Shown in pieces: positions 1-7,064 of a stretch of 64,000 nucleotides of DNA. The notes below the pieces were generated by a model that was not told where the DNA came from, did no database searches, and saw nothing but the letters and a program-made list of their open reading frames with translations. The position numbers were made by a program, and so were the translations under genes. Source of the DNA: Clostridium yunnanense (GTDB taxonomy: Bacteria > Bacillota > Clostridia > Clostridiales > Clostridiaceae). Position 1 is the stretch's first letter. The number at the start of each line of letters is the position of its first letter. The stretch is taken from NCBI RefSeq assembly GCF_016595795.1, contig NZ_JAENHN010000053.1, positions 124,001 through 188,000 on the forward strand. Direction: 5' to 3'.

Positions 1-205
1 TTACTTGATGTATATCTACATCGTCACCTTTTACTAATTTATCAGTTAGATCGTTTGCTTTTATTTGTTGATCATTTACCTCATTTAACTTCTCTTTTAA
101 TGTATCCAGAAAACTTAGTCCACCATTTCCAGTATTCTCTTGGGTATTTTGTATTATATCCTTTTCAAAGACCTTTGTATCTGGTACAAAACTATTTATT
201 CTCAT
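1..205 (-). CDS. fliE: flagellar hook-basal body protein FliE (3' end cut by window edge)
   Basis: FliE links the MS ring to the proximal rod. Only the first 68 residues are in the window; the frame is open to base 1. The visible protein starts MRINSFVPDT and has the SFLDTLKEKLNEVNDQQIKA segment typical of FliE (Phe-x-x-x-Leu, then an amphipathic helix). The start is set by AAGGAGAA eight bases upstream. It follows flgC by 12 bases, so flgB-flgC-fliE form the usual operon head. Identification rests on this segment plus gene order. Confidence 0.9.
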   Translation of the reverse strand, partial: MRINSFVPDTKVFEKDIIQNTQENTGNGGLSFLDTLKEKLNEVNDQQIKANDLTDKLVKGDDVDIHQV

Positions 206-217
206 ATATTATTCTCC

Positions 218-625
218 TTATCTACCTATTTCTAAAGCTTTCATAAACATAGTTTTTCCTGCGTTTAAGGTATCAACATTTGCTTCATATGATCTTGATG
301 CTGCAATCATATCTGCCATTTCGTTTAATATATTTACATTTGGCTTAGTTACATATCCATCTTGATCTGCTTCAGGATTAGTAGGATCATATTCTTTTCT
401 TAGTGGAGACTTATCCTCTTCTATACCAACAGCCTTTACCCCGTTCATACCTAATGCACCATTTAGATTTTCCTGAAATACAGCTACTTTTCTAACATAA
501 GGCTTACCATTTTCACCTCTTGTAGTATTTGCATTAGCTATATTTGAAGATATAGTATCTAATCTTAATCTTTCTGCTGACAGACCACTTGCACTTATTC
601 TTATAGCACTAAACAAACTTCCCAT
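218..625 (-). CDS. flgC: flagellar basal-body rod protein FlgC
   Basis: Proximal rod protein of the flagellar basal body, exported by the flagellar type III system. The 135-aa length is normal for FlgC. The N terminus carries the rod/hook signature ([25 protein letters not shown]) and the C terminus the matching FlgC helix ([34 protein letters not shown]). The start is preceded by GGAGGTAATAATTA. It sits six bases after flgB and 12 before fliE, so it is co-transcribed with both. Confidence 0.97.
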   Translation of the reverse strand: MGSLFSAIRISASGLSAERLRLDTISSNIANANTTRGENGKPYVRKVAVFQENLNGALGMNGVKAVGIEEDKSPLRKEYDPTNPEADQDGYVTKPNVNILNEMADMIAASRSYEANVDTLNAGKTMFMKALEIGR

Positions 626-631
626 TAATTA

Positions 632-1030
632 TTACCTCCCACCACCAGTGATAACATATCTTGTCATACTGATTTTGCTATTAGCTTGAGTTATCAACGC
701 ATTGTAAAGCAATGTATTTGCTGCTTGATTTACCTTTTCAGATTCCAAATCAACATTATTCCCGTCTACTCTCATGCTTGAAGAAGTATCTTTGTCCAAT
801 TTAACTTGTCCAAAACTATTTTCATCAACATTAGTATATCCAGTGTTTTGAATATCATTTGATACATCTTTAAGTGTATCTTCAAAAGAAACTGTATTTC
901 TTTTGTACCCCGCAGTATTTATATTTGCCATATTATTTGCGATTACCTTAGATCTTAGTGAGGATACATCCAATCCTCTCTTAATAAGATTATAAGTATA
1001 ATTATCTGAATCCAATCTATTAATCGTCAT
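632..1030 (-). CDS. flgB: flagellar basal-body rod protein FlgB
   Basis: Proximal rod protein, 132 aa. The N-terminal rod motif (LRSKVIANNMANINTAGYKR) and C-terminal helix are clear. The gene heads the flgBC-fliE operon. The SD is a weaker GGTGGTG, 8 bases before ATG. About 400 bp without a gene lies upstream, with a SigA-type promoter candidate at 1279-1307; I saw no c-di-GMP riboswitch there, unlike the flgB leader of some other clostridia. Confidence 0.97.
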   Translation of the reverse strand: MTINRLDSDNYTYNLIKRGLDVSSLRSKVIANNMANINTAGYKRNTVSFEDTLKDVSNDIQNTGYTNVDENSFGQVKLDKDTSSSMRVDGNNVDLESEKVNQAANTLLYNALITQANSKISMTRYVITGGGR

Positions 1031-1430
1031 TAAATTTCACCACCATTCGAACATTTTTTACTTTAATTTTAAAATCATTTATTTTTTCTATTATTCATTT
1101 TTACACATTTAGCATTAAAAACTTTTTCTTTTTGATTGTTTTTGTAAAAAACTAAGTTTTTTTGTAAAAAACAACTTCTGTTAAAAATTATATCGCAATT
1201 TCTCATAATTTTCTAGATTAAATTTTAACTAAATGTAAAAAATAATTAAATTTCTGCGTTTAAATTTTTACAAGGTACATCTTAGCATAAATTTTCTGAA
1301 TATTCAAACTCATTCGAATTGTTCGTCATCATGAATTGATTATATATAAAATATCGAATTTTGTCATCAGAAATAATTTATAATTTTATTGAGTAATTTA
1401 GATTTTCTTACCATTGTTGAATTTAATTAA
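1031..1430 (-). promoter_or_regulatory. upstream region of flgB operon with SigA-type promoter candidate
   Basis: About 400 bp without a gene. On the minus strand TTGAAT (1307-1302), a 17-bp gap and TAAGAT (1284-1279) form a good SigA promoter, giving a leader of roughly 240 nt. A second possible -10 (TATAAT, 1192-1187) lacks a convincing -35. TTTTTGTAAAAAAC occurs twice near 1140-1172. A CGATAT at about 1343 lacks a TAAA at the right distance. Promoter assignment is inference from sequence only. Confidence 0.5.
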
Positions 1431-1469
1431 AGAAAAAAGTAGATACTACATTATTCGTAGTATCTACTT
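1431..1469 (-). terminator. Rho-independent terminator of the flagellin-like gene
   Basis: Perfect 13-bp inverted repeat AAGTAGATACTAC / GTAGTATCTACTT (arms 1437-1449 and 1457-1469), followed on the minus strand by TTTTTTCT. It overlaps the stop codon of the flagellin-like gene and separates it from flgB. Confidence 0.9.
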
Positions 1470-2324
1470 TACTCTGCTTAATATATTCAAAACATCTTGA
1501 GGAAATTTATTTGTCTGAGCCATAAGTGCTGTAGCTGATTGTACTAATATACCGTTTCTTGAAAACTCCATCATTTCCTGAGCAATATCTGAATCTCTAA
1601 GGTGACTATCCGCTCTCTGTAACACTTCATTATTGCTGCTTAAGTTTTCTGCTGCTGCTTCGAATCTGTTTTGCAGTGCTCCATATTTACTTCTCATACT
1701 AAGCACTTGATTTATCGAAGCATCTACAACCTGTAGATTGGTATTAATCTTATTTGGATTAGCAACATCTAAATCTTCTAACGAATTTCCTTTATCATCT
1801 TTTAAAATACCTGTACTTATATTGTACATCGGAATTTCAATATTATCTCCTACATTCGCTCCTGATAGCATAGTCTGCATATATGGTTTACTATTATCAT
1901 TAACATAGGGGCTACTAAGCATCTTTAAGCCATTAAACTCTGTTGTGTTGCCTATATCATTTATATGTTGCTTAAGCTGATTTATTTCATTTTGAATAGT
2001 CTTTCTATCTTCATCGTTTAAAGATTCACTTCCAGCTTGAACTGTTAGTTCTTTCACTCTAGCTAAAGCTTCGTTAACTGAATTTAGTGCACCATCAACG
2101 GTTTGCATCATAGACACCCCGTCTTGAACATTTTTACTAGCAGCTTCCGCACCTCGTATTTGAATTCTTATAAGTTCACTTTGACCGATAGCATTTGGAT
2201 TTTCTTTAGCCGAATTTATTTTAGAACCTGAAGATATTCTTTCTAAGGAATTACTTTGACCTACTAAATTTTTCTTATAGTTCCTGAATAAATCTAATGA
2301 CGCTAAATTATGATATAATCTCAT
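1464..2324 (-). CDS. divergent flagellin-family protein
   Basis: A 286-aa flagellin relative. The N-terminal D0/D1 helices (SNSLERISSGSKINSAKENP, then NVQDGVSMMQTVDGALNSVNE) and the C-terminal D1/D0 helices (SHLRDSDIAQEMMEFSRNGI, then ALMAQTNKFPQDVLNILSRVK) are present, with a short central region. It differs from the two main flagellins: the start is MRLYHNLASLD instead of MIINHN, and ISSGSKINSAKENPNAIG replaces the usual RINRAGDDAAGLA. I chose the ATG at 2324 because GGAG lies 8 bases upstream; two earlier in-frame starts overlap that SD. It has its own SigD promoter and terminator, so it is separately expressed, perhaps as a minor or specialised filament subunit. Confidence 0.9.
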   Translation of the reverse strand: MRLYHNLASLDLFRNYKKNLVGQSNSLERISSGSKINSAKENPNAIGQSELIRIQIRGAEAASKNVQDGVSMMQTVDGALNSVNEALARVKELTVQAGSESLNDEDRKTIQNEINQLKQHINDIGNTTEFNGLKMLSSPYVNDNSKPYMQTMLSGANVGDNIEIPMYNISTGILKDDKGNSLEDLDVANPNKINTNLQVVDASINQVLSMRSKYGALQNRFEAAAENLSSNNEVLQRADSHLRDSDIAQEMMEFSRNGILVQSATALMAQTNKFPQDVLNILSRVK

Positions 2325-2354
2325 CTTCATCACTCCGTACTCTTTTTATGTTAA

Positions 2355-2383
2355 TTATATCGTCGCTTTATTAAATTACTTTA
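2355..2383 (-). promoter_or_regulatory. SigD (sigma-28) promoter of the flagellin-like gene
   Basis: On the minus strand TAAA (2383-2380), 17 bp, then CGATATAA (2362-2355), with GA before it. This fits the Gram-positive SigD consensus TAAA-N15-GCCGATAT. The same TAAA-N17-CGA layout occurs before flgM and flagellin 2. Confidence 0.85.
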
Positions 2384-2604
2384 GCTTAAAGCACATAACA
2401 ATATCACGGTATTTTTATTTTTCTTATTTATAAGACCATTCGAAACTGCATTTTTTGTATATATTATATAATTTTATAAATTTTAATGTTTAAATATATT
2501 TCCATCATACATTATCATCATTATACAATTTTTTAGCACTTTAAATATAATCATTTTTATTTTTTTATAATATTTAATCATATGATTTTGTACTCTATAA
2601 TCAT

Positions 2605-2922
2605 CTATTCATTAGTGTATATTTCATATAATCTCATAGCTTCTAATGGGTCAATTCGTTTATCCTGAAGTTTTCTATATAATACATACAAATTAGCATT
2701 CAATTCAGGATCAATCCCTTTAGCCTCATTCATTTTATCATATATTATTTCATCTATAGATACTTTTTTATCTACCACTTCCTCTTTATTTATGATATTA
2801 AGAATTTCATCTACTTTACCTTTTGCATACTGATCAACAATTAATAGTTTTATTATATTGAGTTTTGTTTCTATACTTTCAATATCTTCTTTAGTTAATA
2901 TAACATACTCATCATAATACAT
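2605..2922 (-). CDS. hypothetical protein, 105 aa, in flagellin cluster
   Basis: I do not recognise this protein. It is small, acidic and mostly helical by composition, with no signal peptide, membrane segment or Cys. AAGGGG precedes the ATG at a good distance. It is in the same orientation as the flagellins, between flagellin 1 (terminator at 3155-3185) and the divergent flagellin gene (own SigD promoter), so it is a separate unit. I see no SigD match upstream. Its position suggests a flagellar or motility role, such as a small regulator or chaperone, but that is inference only. Confidence 0.7.
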   Translation of the reverse strand: MYYDEYVILTKEDIESIETKLNIIKLLIVDQYAKGKVDEILNIINKEEVVDKKVSIDEIIYDKMNEAKGIDPELNANLYVLYRKLQDKRIDPLEAMRLYEIYTNE

Positions 2923-2951
2923 AAGTTATACCCCTTATATTTATTATTCCA

Positions 2952-2967
2952 TTACCTTATATGGTAA
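2952..2967. promoter_or_regulatory. small palindrome upstream of the 105-aa gene
   Basis: TTACC-N6-GGTAA inverted repeat about 30 bp before the start codon of the 105-aa gene. It could be an operator overlapping a promoter -10 (TATAAG on the minus strand), but no clear -35 is visible. Confidence 0.3.
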
Positions 2968-3154
2968 CAATCCATTTGATAACTTTATAAAGCATCTTAA
3001 ACCGGATTTTTTCACCTATACCCTTCCGAATATACATATAAAAAATTCATCAGACATACAAGTTTTGTTTTTCTACTATATGACTTAAAAGTCTAAAAAG
3101 TAATTCAAGTAGGTATATTAAGTTAATATAAAATATATATTTTCTAGATATAGT

Positions 3155-3185
3155 AAAAAAGAGTCAGAGTAATATACCCTGACTC
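3155..3185 (-). terminator. Rho-independent terminator of flagellin 1
   Basis: Arms GAGTCAGAGTA and TACCCTGACTC (one G-T pair, 3-nt loop), followed on the minus strand by six T. The flagellin 2 terminator uses almost the same stem (GGAGTCAGAG), which suggests the two flagellin units arose by duplication. Confidence 0.93.
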
Positions 3186-3211
3186 CATACCATCTGTAAA
3201 AGATTCTTAAA

Positions 3212-4474
3212 TTATCTTAATAATTGAAGAACTCCTTGTGGTTGTTGGTTAGCTTGAGCAAGCATAGCTTGTGCAGCTTGGCTAAGTATGTTGTTCTTTG
3301 AGAAGTTCATCATTTCTTTAGCCATATCTACATCTCTAACTCTTGATTCAGCAGCAGTTAAGTTTTCGCTAGCAGTTCCAAGGTTGTTTATTGTATGCTC
3401 TAATCTATTTTGGTAAGCACCTAGAGAACTTCTTTCTGAAGAAACCTTAGCAATAGCAGAATCTAAAGAAGTTATTGTTCCTTGAGCAGCATCTCTTGTT
3501 GATACATCAGCTCCATTTATAGTGAATGATCCACCTGATACTAATTTACCAGATTGATATCCTAACTCTGCTTCTGTAACTAAAGTACCATCATTCATTG
3601 TAAGATTACCACCTGCAAAAGCACCAGCTATCTTACCATCTTTGATTACATTAGTACCACTAATGCTGTAATCTCCTGGAGCTAATTTTGGAGCATTTCC
3701 AGTTATAGGATTCTTCAACTCAAATTTATCTCCTCCATTACTTATAGTAATTTTAGAGCCATCAACTATTGTACCTTTAGTTGCAGTTATTGAAGCAGCT
3801 GCTCCACCACTTACTGTTATTGCATTTGTACCAACTGTACCAACAGTGTTTCCACTAGCATCTACAAGATTAGTTCCTTTAACTGTGTAAGTACCATCTT
3901 TTAATCTACCATTAGCATCACTTGCACCTGTAACAGTTGCACCTGATTCAATAGTATTTCCAGAAACTAAACCTAAAGAAGAAGAATCCATCTTGTTTAC
4001 ACTTAATGTTATATCTTGAGTGTTATTAGCACCTATTTGGAACTTCTTTCCATTAAATGAACCATCTAATAATTTTTGAGTATTGAACTCAGTAGTATTA
4101 GCTATTCTATCAACTTCTTGAGTTAATTGGTTCATTTCAGCTTGTATAGCAGTTCTATCTTGACCAACGTTTGTATCATTAGCACTTTGAACAGCTAATT
4201 CTCTTTGTCTTTGAAGTATGCTATGAGTTTCATTTAAAGCACCTTCAGCAGTTTGAATTAATGATATAGCATCTTGAGAGTTTCTAGAAGCTTGATCTAA
4301 ACCTCTTATTTGTCCTCTCATTTTTTCTGAAATTGCAAGTCCAGCTGCATCGTCTCCAGCTCTGTTTATTCTAAGACCTGAAGAAAGCTTTTCCATTGAT
4401 TTTCCTGATGCTGCAGTATTACCTGTCATTTGTCTGTGTGCATTTAATGCGTTCATATTATGATTGATTATCAT
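3212..4474 (-). CDS. hag: flagellin 1 (major filament subunit)
   Basis: Flagellin of 420 aa, exported through the flagellar type III system and polymerised into the filament. N-terminal D0/D1 (MIINHNMNALNAHRQM, then SSGLRINRAGDDAAGLAISE) and C-terminal D1/D0 (AESRVRDVDMAKEMMNFSKN, then AMLAQANQQPQGVLQLLR) are canonical. The central variable domain, about residues 165-330, is rich in Gly, Thr and Asn. A 23-residue longer frame exists, but the ATG at 4474 has GGAGGG about 8 bases upstream and gives the standard N terminus. The leader carries a CsrA-type hairpin (4499-4518). I found no SigD match directly upstream; the promoter remains unplaced. Confidence 0.97.
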   Translation of the reverse strand: MIINHNMNALNAHRQMTGNTAASGKSMEKLSSGLRINRAGDDAAGLAISEKMRGQIRGLDQASRNSQDAISLIQTAEGALNETHSILQRQRELAVQSANDTNVGQDRTAIQAEMNQLTQEVDRIANTTEFNTQKLLDGSFNGKKFQIGANNTQDITLSVNKMDSSSLGLVSGNTIESGATVTGASDANGRLKDGTYTVKGTNLVDASGNTVGTVGTNAITVSGGAAASITATKGTIVDGSKITISNGGDKFELKNPITGNAPKLAPGDYSISGTNVIKDGKIAGAFAGGNLTMNDGTLVTEAELGYQSGKLVSGGSFTINGADVSTRDAAQGTITSLDSAIAKVSSERSSLGAYQNRLEHTINNLGTASENLTAAESRVRDVDMAKEMMNFSKNNILSQAAQAMLAQANQQPQGVLQLLR

Positions 4475-4481
4475 AAAAATT

Positions 4482-4518
4482 CCCTCCTTGATTTTTAAAG
4501 TGGACATCCTTTTCCACT
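4482..4518 (-). promoter_or_regulatory. predicted CsrA-binding leader of flagellin 1
   Basis: On the transcript a 6-bp hairpin AGTGGA/TCCACT (4499-4504 with 4513-4518) has the loop AAAGGATG, a close match to the CsrA/RsmA consensus (A)RGGAUG in a loop. A second GGA lies in the SD itself (AAGGAGGGA, 4482-4489), about 20 nt downstream. One upstream site plus one over the SD is the arrangement known for the B. subtilis hag leader. Binding by CsrA is inferred. Confidence 0.7.
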
Positions 4519-4608
4519 GTTTATTATTTATAGTTAAAGCCATAATGGCATTACTACCTAAGTTTTATTGATACTTCATGTTTTCAAAATATCAATCACT
4601 ATTTTATA

Positions 4609-4680
4609 TAAAAAAGAAAAAGGAGTAATTTAACCTTATAGCATCAGCATCCTGCTGACTTATAAGATAAAATTACTCCT
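4609..4680 (-). terminator. terminator of the small csrA-like gene, with a GGA hairpin at its tip
   Basis: Outer stem AGGAGTAATTT / AAATTACTCCT with extended pairing (TTATA/TATAA), ending on the minus strand in a T-rich run (4605-4620). At the tip is a second perfect hairpin, CAGCA-GGA-TGCTG (4645-4657), which puts GGA in the loop. It ends the csrA-like transcript and insulates flagellin 1. Confidence 0.85.
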
Positions 4681-4709
4681 CCTGAGTTTAACTTATTAAG
4701 TTGAAGATA

Positions 4710-4886
4710 TTAAATAGCTTGTCCATTCTTTTGTTCTTGCTCCCAAACCTCACCTCTTGTGATTTTAACATCTCTAGGAGCATCAATTGCAAGTCTTAAA
4801 TCTCCATTTTCACTTCTTACTACCTTTACAGTGATATTATCACCTATAACTACATATTCTCCGGGCTTCCTGCCTAACACTAACAT
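4710..4886 (-). CDS. second CsrA-family RNA-binding protein, 58 aa
   Basis: A 58-aa protein starting MLVLGRKPGEYVVIGD and ending WEQEQKNGQAI. It aligns end to end with the five-strand core of CsrA: MLVL.RK.GE (strand 1), IGDNITVKVV, LRLAIDAPRDV (the conserved A-P-R/K turn) and Arg44. Arg6 and Arg44, the main RNA-contacting residues of CsrA, are kept; Thr5 is replaced by Gly, and the C-terminal tail is much shorter than in the 71-aa CsrA at 10394. A strong AAGGAGGAA precedes ATG. It lies alone between the two flagellin genes with its own SigD-like promoter, structured leader and terminator. Likely role: translational control of flagellin or of other CsrA targets, possibly competing with CsrA. 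The role is inferred. Confidence 0.88.
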   Translation of the reverse strand: MLVLGRKPGEYVVIGDNITVKVVRSENGDLRLAIDAPRDVKITRGEVWEQEQKNGQAI

Positions 4887-4914
4887 ATTCTTCCTCCTTG
4901 AAATCCAAAAAATA

Positions 4915-4976
4915 GACGATTAATATACCTATCTCTTTTTTGCCTCCTGCAAAATTAGATAAGTTTATTAATCGTC
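4915..4976 (-). promoter_or_regulatory. structured leader of the small csrA-like gene
   Basis: An 11-bp outer stem GACGATTAATA / TATTAATCGTC (4915-4925 with 4966-4976) encloses a second stem TTTTGC / GCAAAA (4938-4943 with 4949-4954) whose 5-nt loop reads AGGAG on the transcript. No start codon follows this SD-like sequence, so it is not a ribosome site for an ORF. The outer stem is followed by TATTTTTT, so it could also act as an attenuator. The real SD (AAGGAGGAA) lies downstream near 4891-4898. Confidence 0.65.
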
Positions 4977-4998
4977 CATGATTTATTTGGTTATACTT

Positions 4999-5028
4999 TA
5001 TTATTCGAACATCCATTTTCGAACTTTA
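4999..5028 (-). promoter_or_regulatory. SigD-like promoter of the small csrA-like gene
   Basis: Minus strand TAAA (5028-5025), 17 bp, then CGAATAAT (5007-5000). Spacing is identical to the other SigD promoters in the window, but the -10 has CGAA instead of CGAT. Confidence 0.6.
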
Positions 5029-5071
5029 TACCAAATTTAAATTTTTTTTAATTTTTTTAATTTATTTTTTT

Positions 5072-5110
5072 AAATAGGGAGTCAGAGGTTATTACTCTGA
5101 CTCCAATCTA
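5072..5110 (-). terminator. terminator hairpin of flagellin 2
   Basis: Perfect 10-bp stem GGAGTCAGAG / CTCTGACTCC (5078-5087 with 5095-5104), flanked by AAATAG / CTATTT that can extend it. The tail is A/T-rich and not a clean T run. The stem matches that of the flagellin 1 terminator. Confidence 0.75.
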
Positions 5111-5142
5111 TTTAATTTATCTATAATATCCTAACTAAATTA

Positions 5143-6276
5143 CTATCTTAGTAATTGAAGCACTCCTTGAGGTTGTTGGTTAGCTTGTCCAAGCATTGCT
5201 TGTGCAGCCTGGCTAAGTATGTTGTTCTTAGAGAAATTCATCATTTCCTTAGCCATATCAACGTCTCTGATTCTTGATTCAGATGCACTTAAGTTTTCAC
5301 TTGCAGTGTTTAAGTTAGCAATTGTATGTTCTAGTCTGTTTTGTACTGAACCTAGGTTTGCTCTTTCAGTTGAAACTTCCTTTATAGCATTATCTAATGA
5401 TTGAATAGAAGTTTGAGCTTTAGTTTGAGTCAATACATCATTTGCTCCTAAGTTTAATACTGAACCAGTTGCTTTCATATTTCTTATTGATAAGTCTATT
5501 GTTTGGTCTTTATTCGCACCTACTTGGAACTTTGCAGCTGCAGTTGTTATAGTTATTGTATCGTCGGCAGCACCACCAAAGGAACCAGTTGCTAATGAGT
5601 TATTTGCTGTAAAGCTAACTCCTAATTTATCAAAACTTATTGTCTTTGTATCTGCTCCTGTTGGAACAGCTACATCATCTAAAACTTGAGTTGTACTGTT
5701 TCCGCCTGCATCTGTAAATACTGCTGTTAATTTAACTCCTGTGTTTGTACCAGCTGCTGATGTAAATGCTACTGAACCAGCTTGTGCTCCACCTATGTTG
5801 TAATCTGTAATACCTTTTGCAGCAACTATGTTAGCTCCGCCTGATGATGAAGCTCCAAATCCACCTTTTAAAAGATCCATTGTATTAAACTGTGTTTGAT
5901 CACCAATTCTGTCAACTTCACCTTTTAATTGTTGGAATTCTTTGTCCATTGCAGATCTATCGTCAGCAGTAACTGTTGCAGTTGATGATTGAACTGAAAG
6001 TTCTCTCATTCTTTGTAGTATTGAATGTGTTTCGTTTAATGCACCTTCTGCTGTTTGGATTAGAGAAATACCATCTTGTGCATTTCTTGCGCCTTGATCA
6101 AGACCTCTGATCTGGCCTCTCATCTTTTCAGATATTGCTAGTCCAGCTGCGTCATCTCCAGCTCTGTTTATTCTAAGACCTGAAGATAGTTTCTCCATTG
6201 ACTTTCCAGCATTACTTGTGTTAGAAGTCATGTTTCTGTGAGCATTCATTGCATTAAGATTGTGATTGATTATCAT
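5143..6276 (-). CDS. hag: flagellin 2 (major filament subunit)
   Basis: Flagellin of 377 aa. The terminal domains are nearly the same as in flagellin 1 (MIINHNLNAMNAHRNM; SGLRINRAGDDAAGLAISEK; C-terminal QANQQPQGVLQLLR), while the central domain (about residues 150-280) is unrelated, Gly/Ala/Thr-rich and shorter. I chose ATG 6276 because GGGAGGG lies about 8 bases upstream and because it matches the standard flagellin N terminus; a longer frame adds ten residues through the SD. Four tandem SigD promoters precede it (6415-6817), and the leader has a CsrA-type hairpin. Confidence 0.97.
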   Translation of the reverse strand: MIINHNLNAMNAHRNMTSNTSNAGKSMEKLSSGLRINRAGDDAAGLAISEKMRGQIRGLDQGARNAQDGISLIQTAEGALNETHSILQRMRELSVQSSTATVTADDRSAMDKEFQQLKGEVDRIGDQTQFNTMDLLKGGFGASSSGGANIVAAKGITDYNIGGAQAGSVAFTSAAGTNTGVKLTAVFTDAGGNSTTQVLDDVAVPTGADTKTISFDKLGVSFTANNSLATGSFGGAADDTITITTAAAKFQVGANKDQTIDLSIRNMKATGSVLNLGANDVLTQTKAQTSIQSLDNAIKEVSTERANLGSVQNRLEHTIANLNTASENLSASESRIRDVDMAKEMMNFSKNNILSQAAQAMLGQANQQPQGVLQLLR

Positions 6277-6283
6277 TATAAAA

Positions 6284-6314
6284 CCCTCCCTGATTTTGAC
6301 GGACATCCATGTCC
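6284..6314 (-). promoter_or_regulatory. predicted CsrA-binding leader of flagellin 2
   Basis: Hairpin GGACA-TGGA-TGTCC (6301-6314) presents GGA in its loop, reading AUGGAUGU on the transcript; the SD CAGGGAGGG (6284-6292) gives a second GGA. Same layout as the flagellin 1 leader although the stem sequences differ, which argues that the structure is kept on purpose. Confidence 0.7.
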
Positions 6315-6407
6315 AATAATTTTATTTATAGTTAAGTTCTTTGAACTTACTACCACTTTAAGTTTGTTACTTTAATGTTTTTTGTTTTAAGTAGTGTTTT
6401 TCACCCT

Positions 6408-6835
6408 TATACTATATTATCGTTACTTTTGTATGATACTTTACTACTTTTTTAAAACTTTTTTGTTTCTTTTTTTACCTTTAGATGATCCTAACTTACA
6501 ATCCTTGTTCATTAGTGTTTCATCCTTATATTATATTAATCGTTTGATTTATATAATACTTTATACTTTTTTAGTGAGTTTATAAAATATTTTCTTTATT
6601 TTATAAACATTCAGATAACTTAATAAATTTATAACTATTATCTATTAGTAATTTATCTTCATACTATATTAATCGTTTGATTTATATAATACTTTATATT
6701 TTGCAGCTAATTTTTTTCATTATCTTATTAACATACAAAAATAAATAGATTTATAATTTAAAATTATTTTAATTTATCTTCATACTATATTAATCGCAAT
6801 AATAATATAATACTTTATACTTTTGACACTGGCAA
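6408..6835 (-). repeat. array of four tandem SigD promoter repeats upstream of flagellin 2
   Basis: Four copies of a block of about 50 bp, spaced 120, 133 and 121 bp. On the minus strand each has TAAA, exactly 17 bp, then CGAT: -35/-10 at 6443-6440/6422-6415, 6563-6560/6542-6535, 6696-6693/6675-6668 and 6817-6814/6796-6789. The -10 reads CGATAATA in the copy nearest the gene and CGATTAAT in the others. Flanks are conserved too (GTATTATATAAATCAAA spacer in copies 2 and 3). The rest of each unit is AT-rich and poorly conserved. No ORF is supported in 6307-7003. Confidence 0.85.
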
Positions 6836-7002
6836 ATAAGTCCACTTTTTTCGTAACAACAAGCTTCATTCTTTTATATCTACTCTTCTAATTCATATTT
6901 GATATAAATTATTAAGTAATATATGTGCAGAAATAATATCTTATAAAATTTTTGTAACTCTAAGAGCTAAATAGGCAAATTCAACTCTATATTTTAATGC
7001 AA

Positions 7003-7036
7003 AAAAAGATTCTAATATTAAGTATTAGAATCTTTT
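7003..7036 (-). terminator. terminator of the flgM-fliD operon
   Basis: Stem AGATTCTAATA / TATTAGAATCT (11 bp, 5-nt loop), followed on the minus strand by TTTTTTT. It lies just after fliD and before the flagellin 2 promoter array. Confidence 0.92.
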
Positions 7037-7064
7037 CTACGTATGCTATTAACCTTATCAATCT

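Noticed and set aside
1148-1166. AAAAAA-N5-TTTTTT resembling a ComK box upstream of flgB
   Set aside because: Expected by chance in such AT-rich DNA, and no com genes are nearby.
1031-1430. c-di-GMP riboswitch upstream of flgB
   Set aside because: Looked for because some clostridia have it; no conserved core or GNRA-type loop elements seen.
5004-5023. TTCGAA hairpin with GGATG in its loop upstream of the small csrA gene
   Set aside because: It lies between the -35 and -10 of the SigD-like promoter, so it is probably not transcribed from there; only counts if a longer transcript exists.
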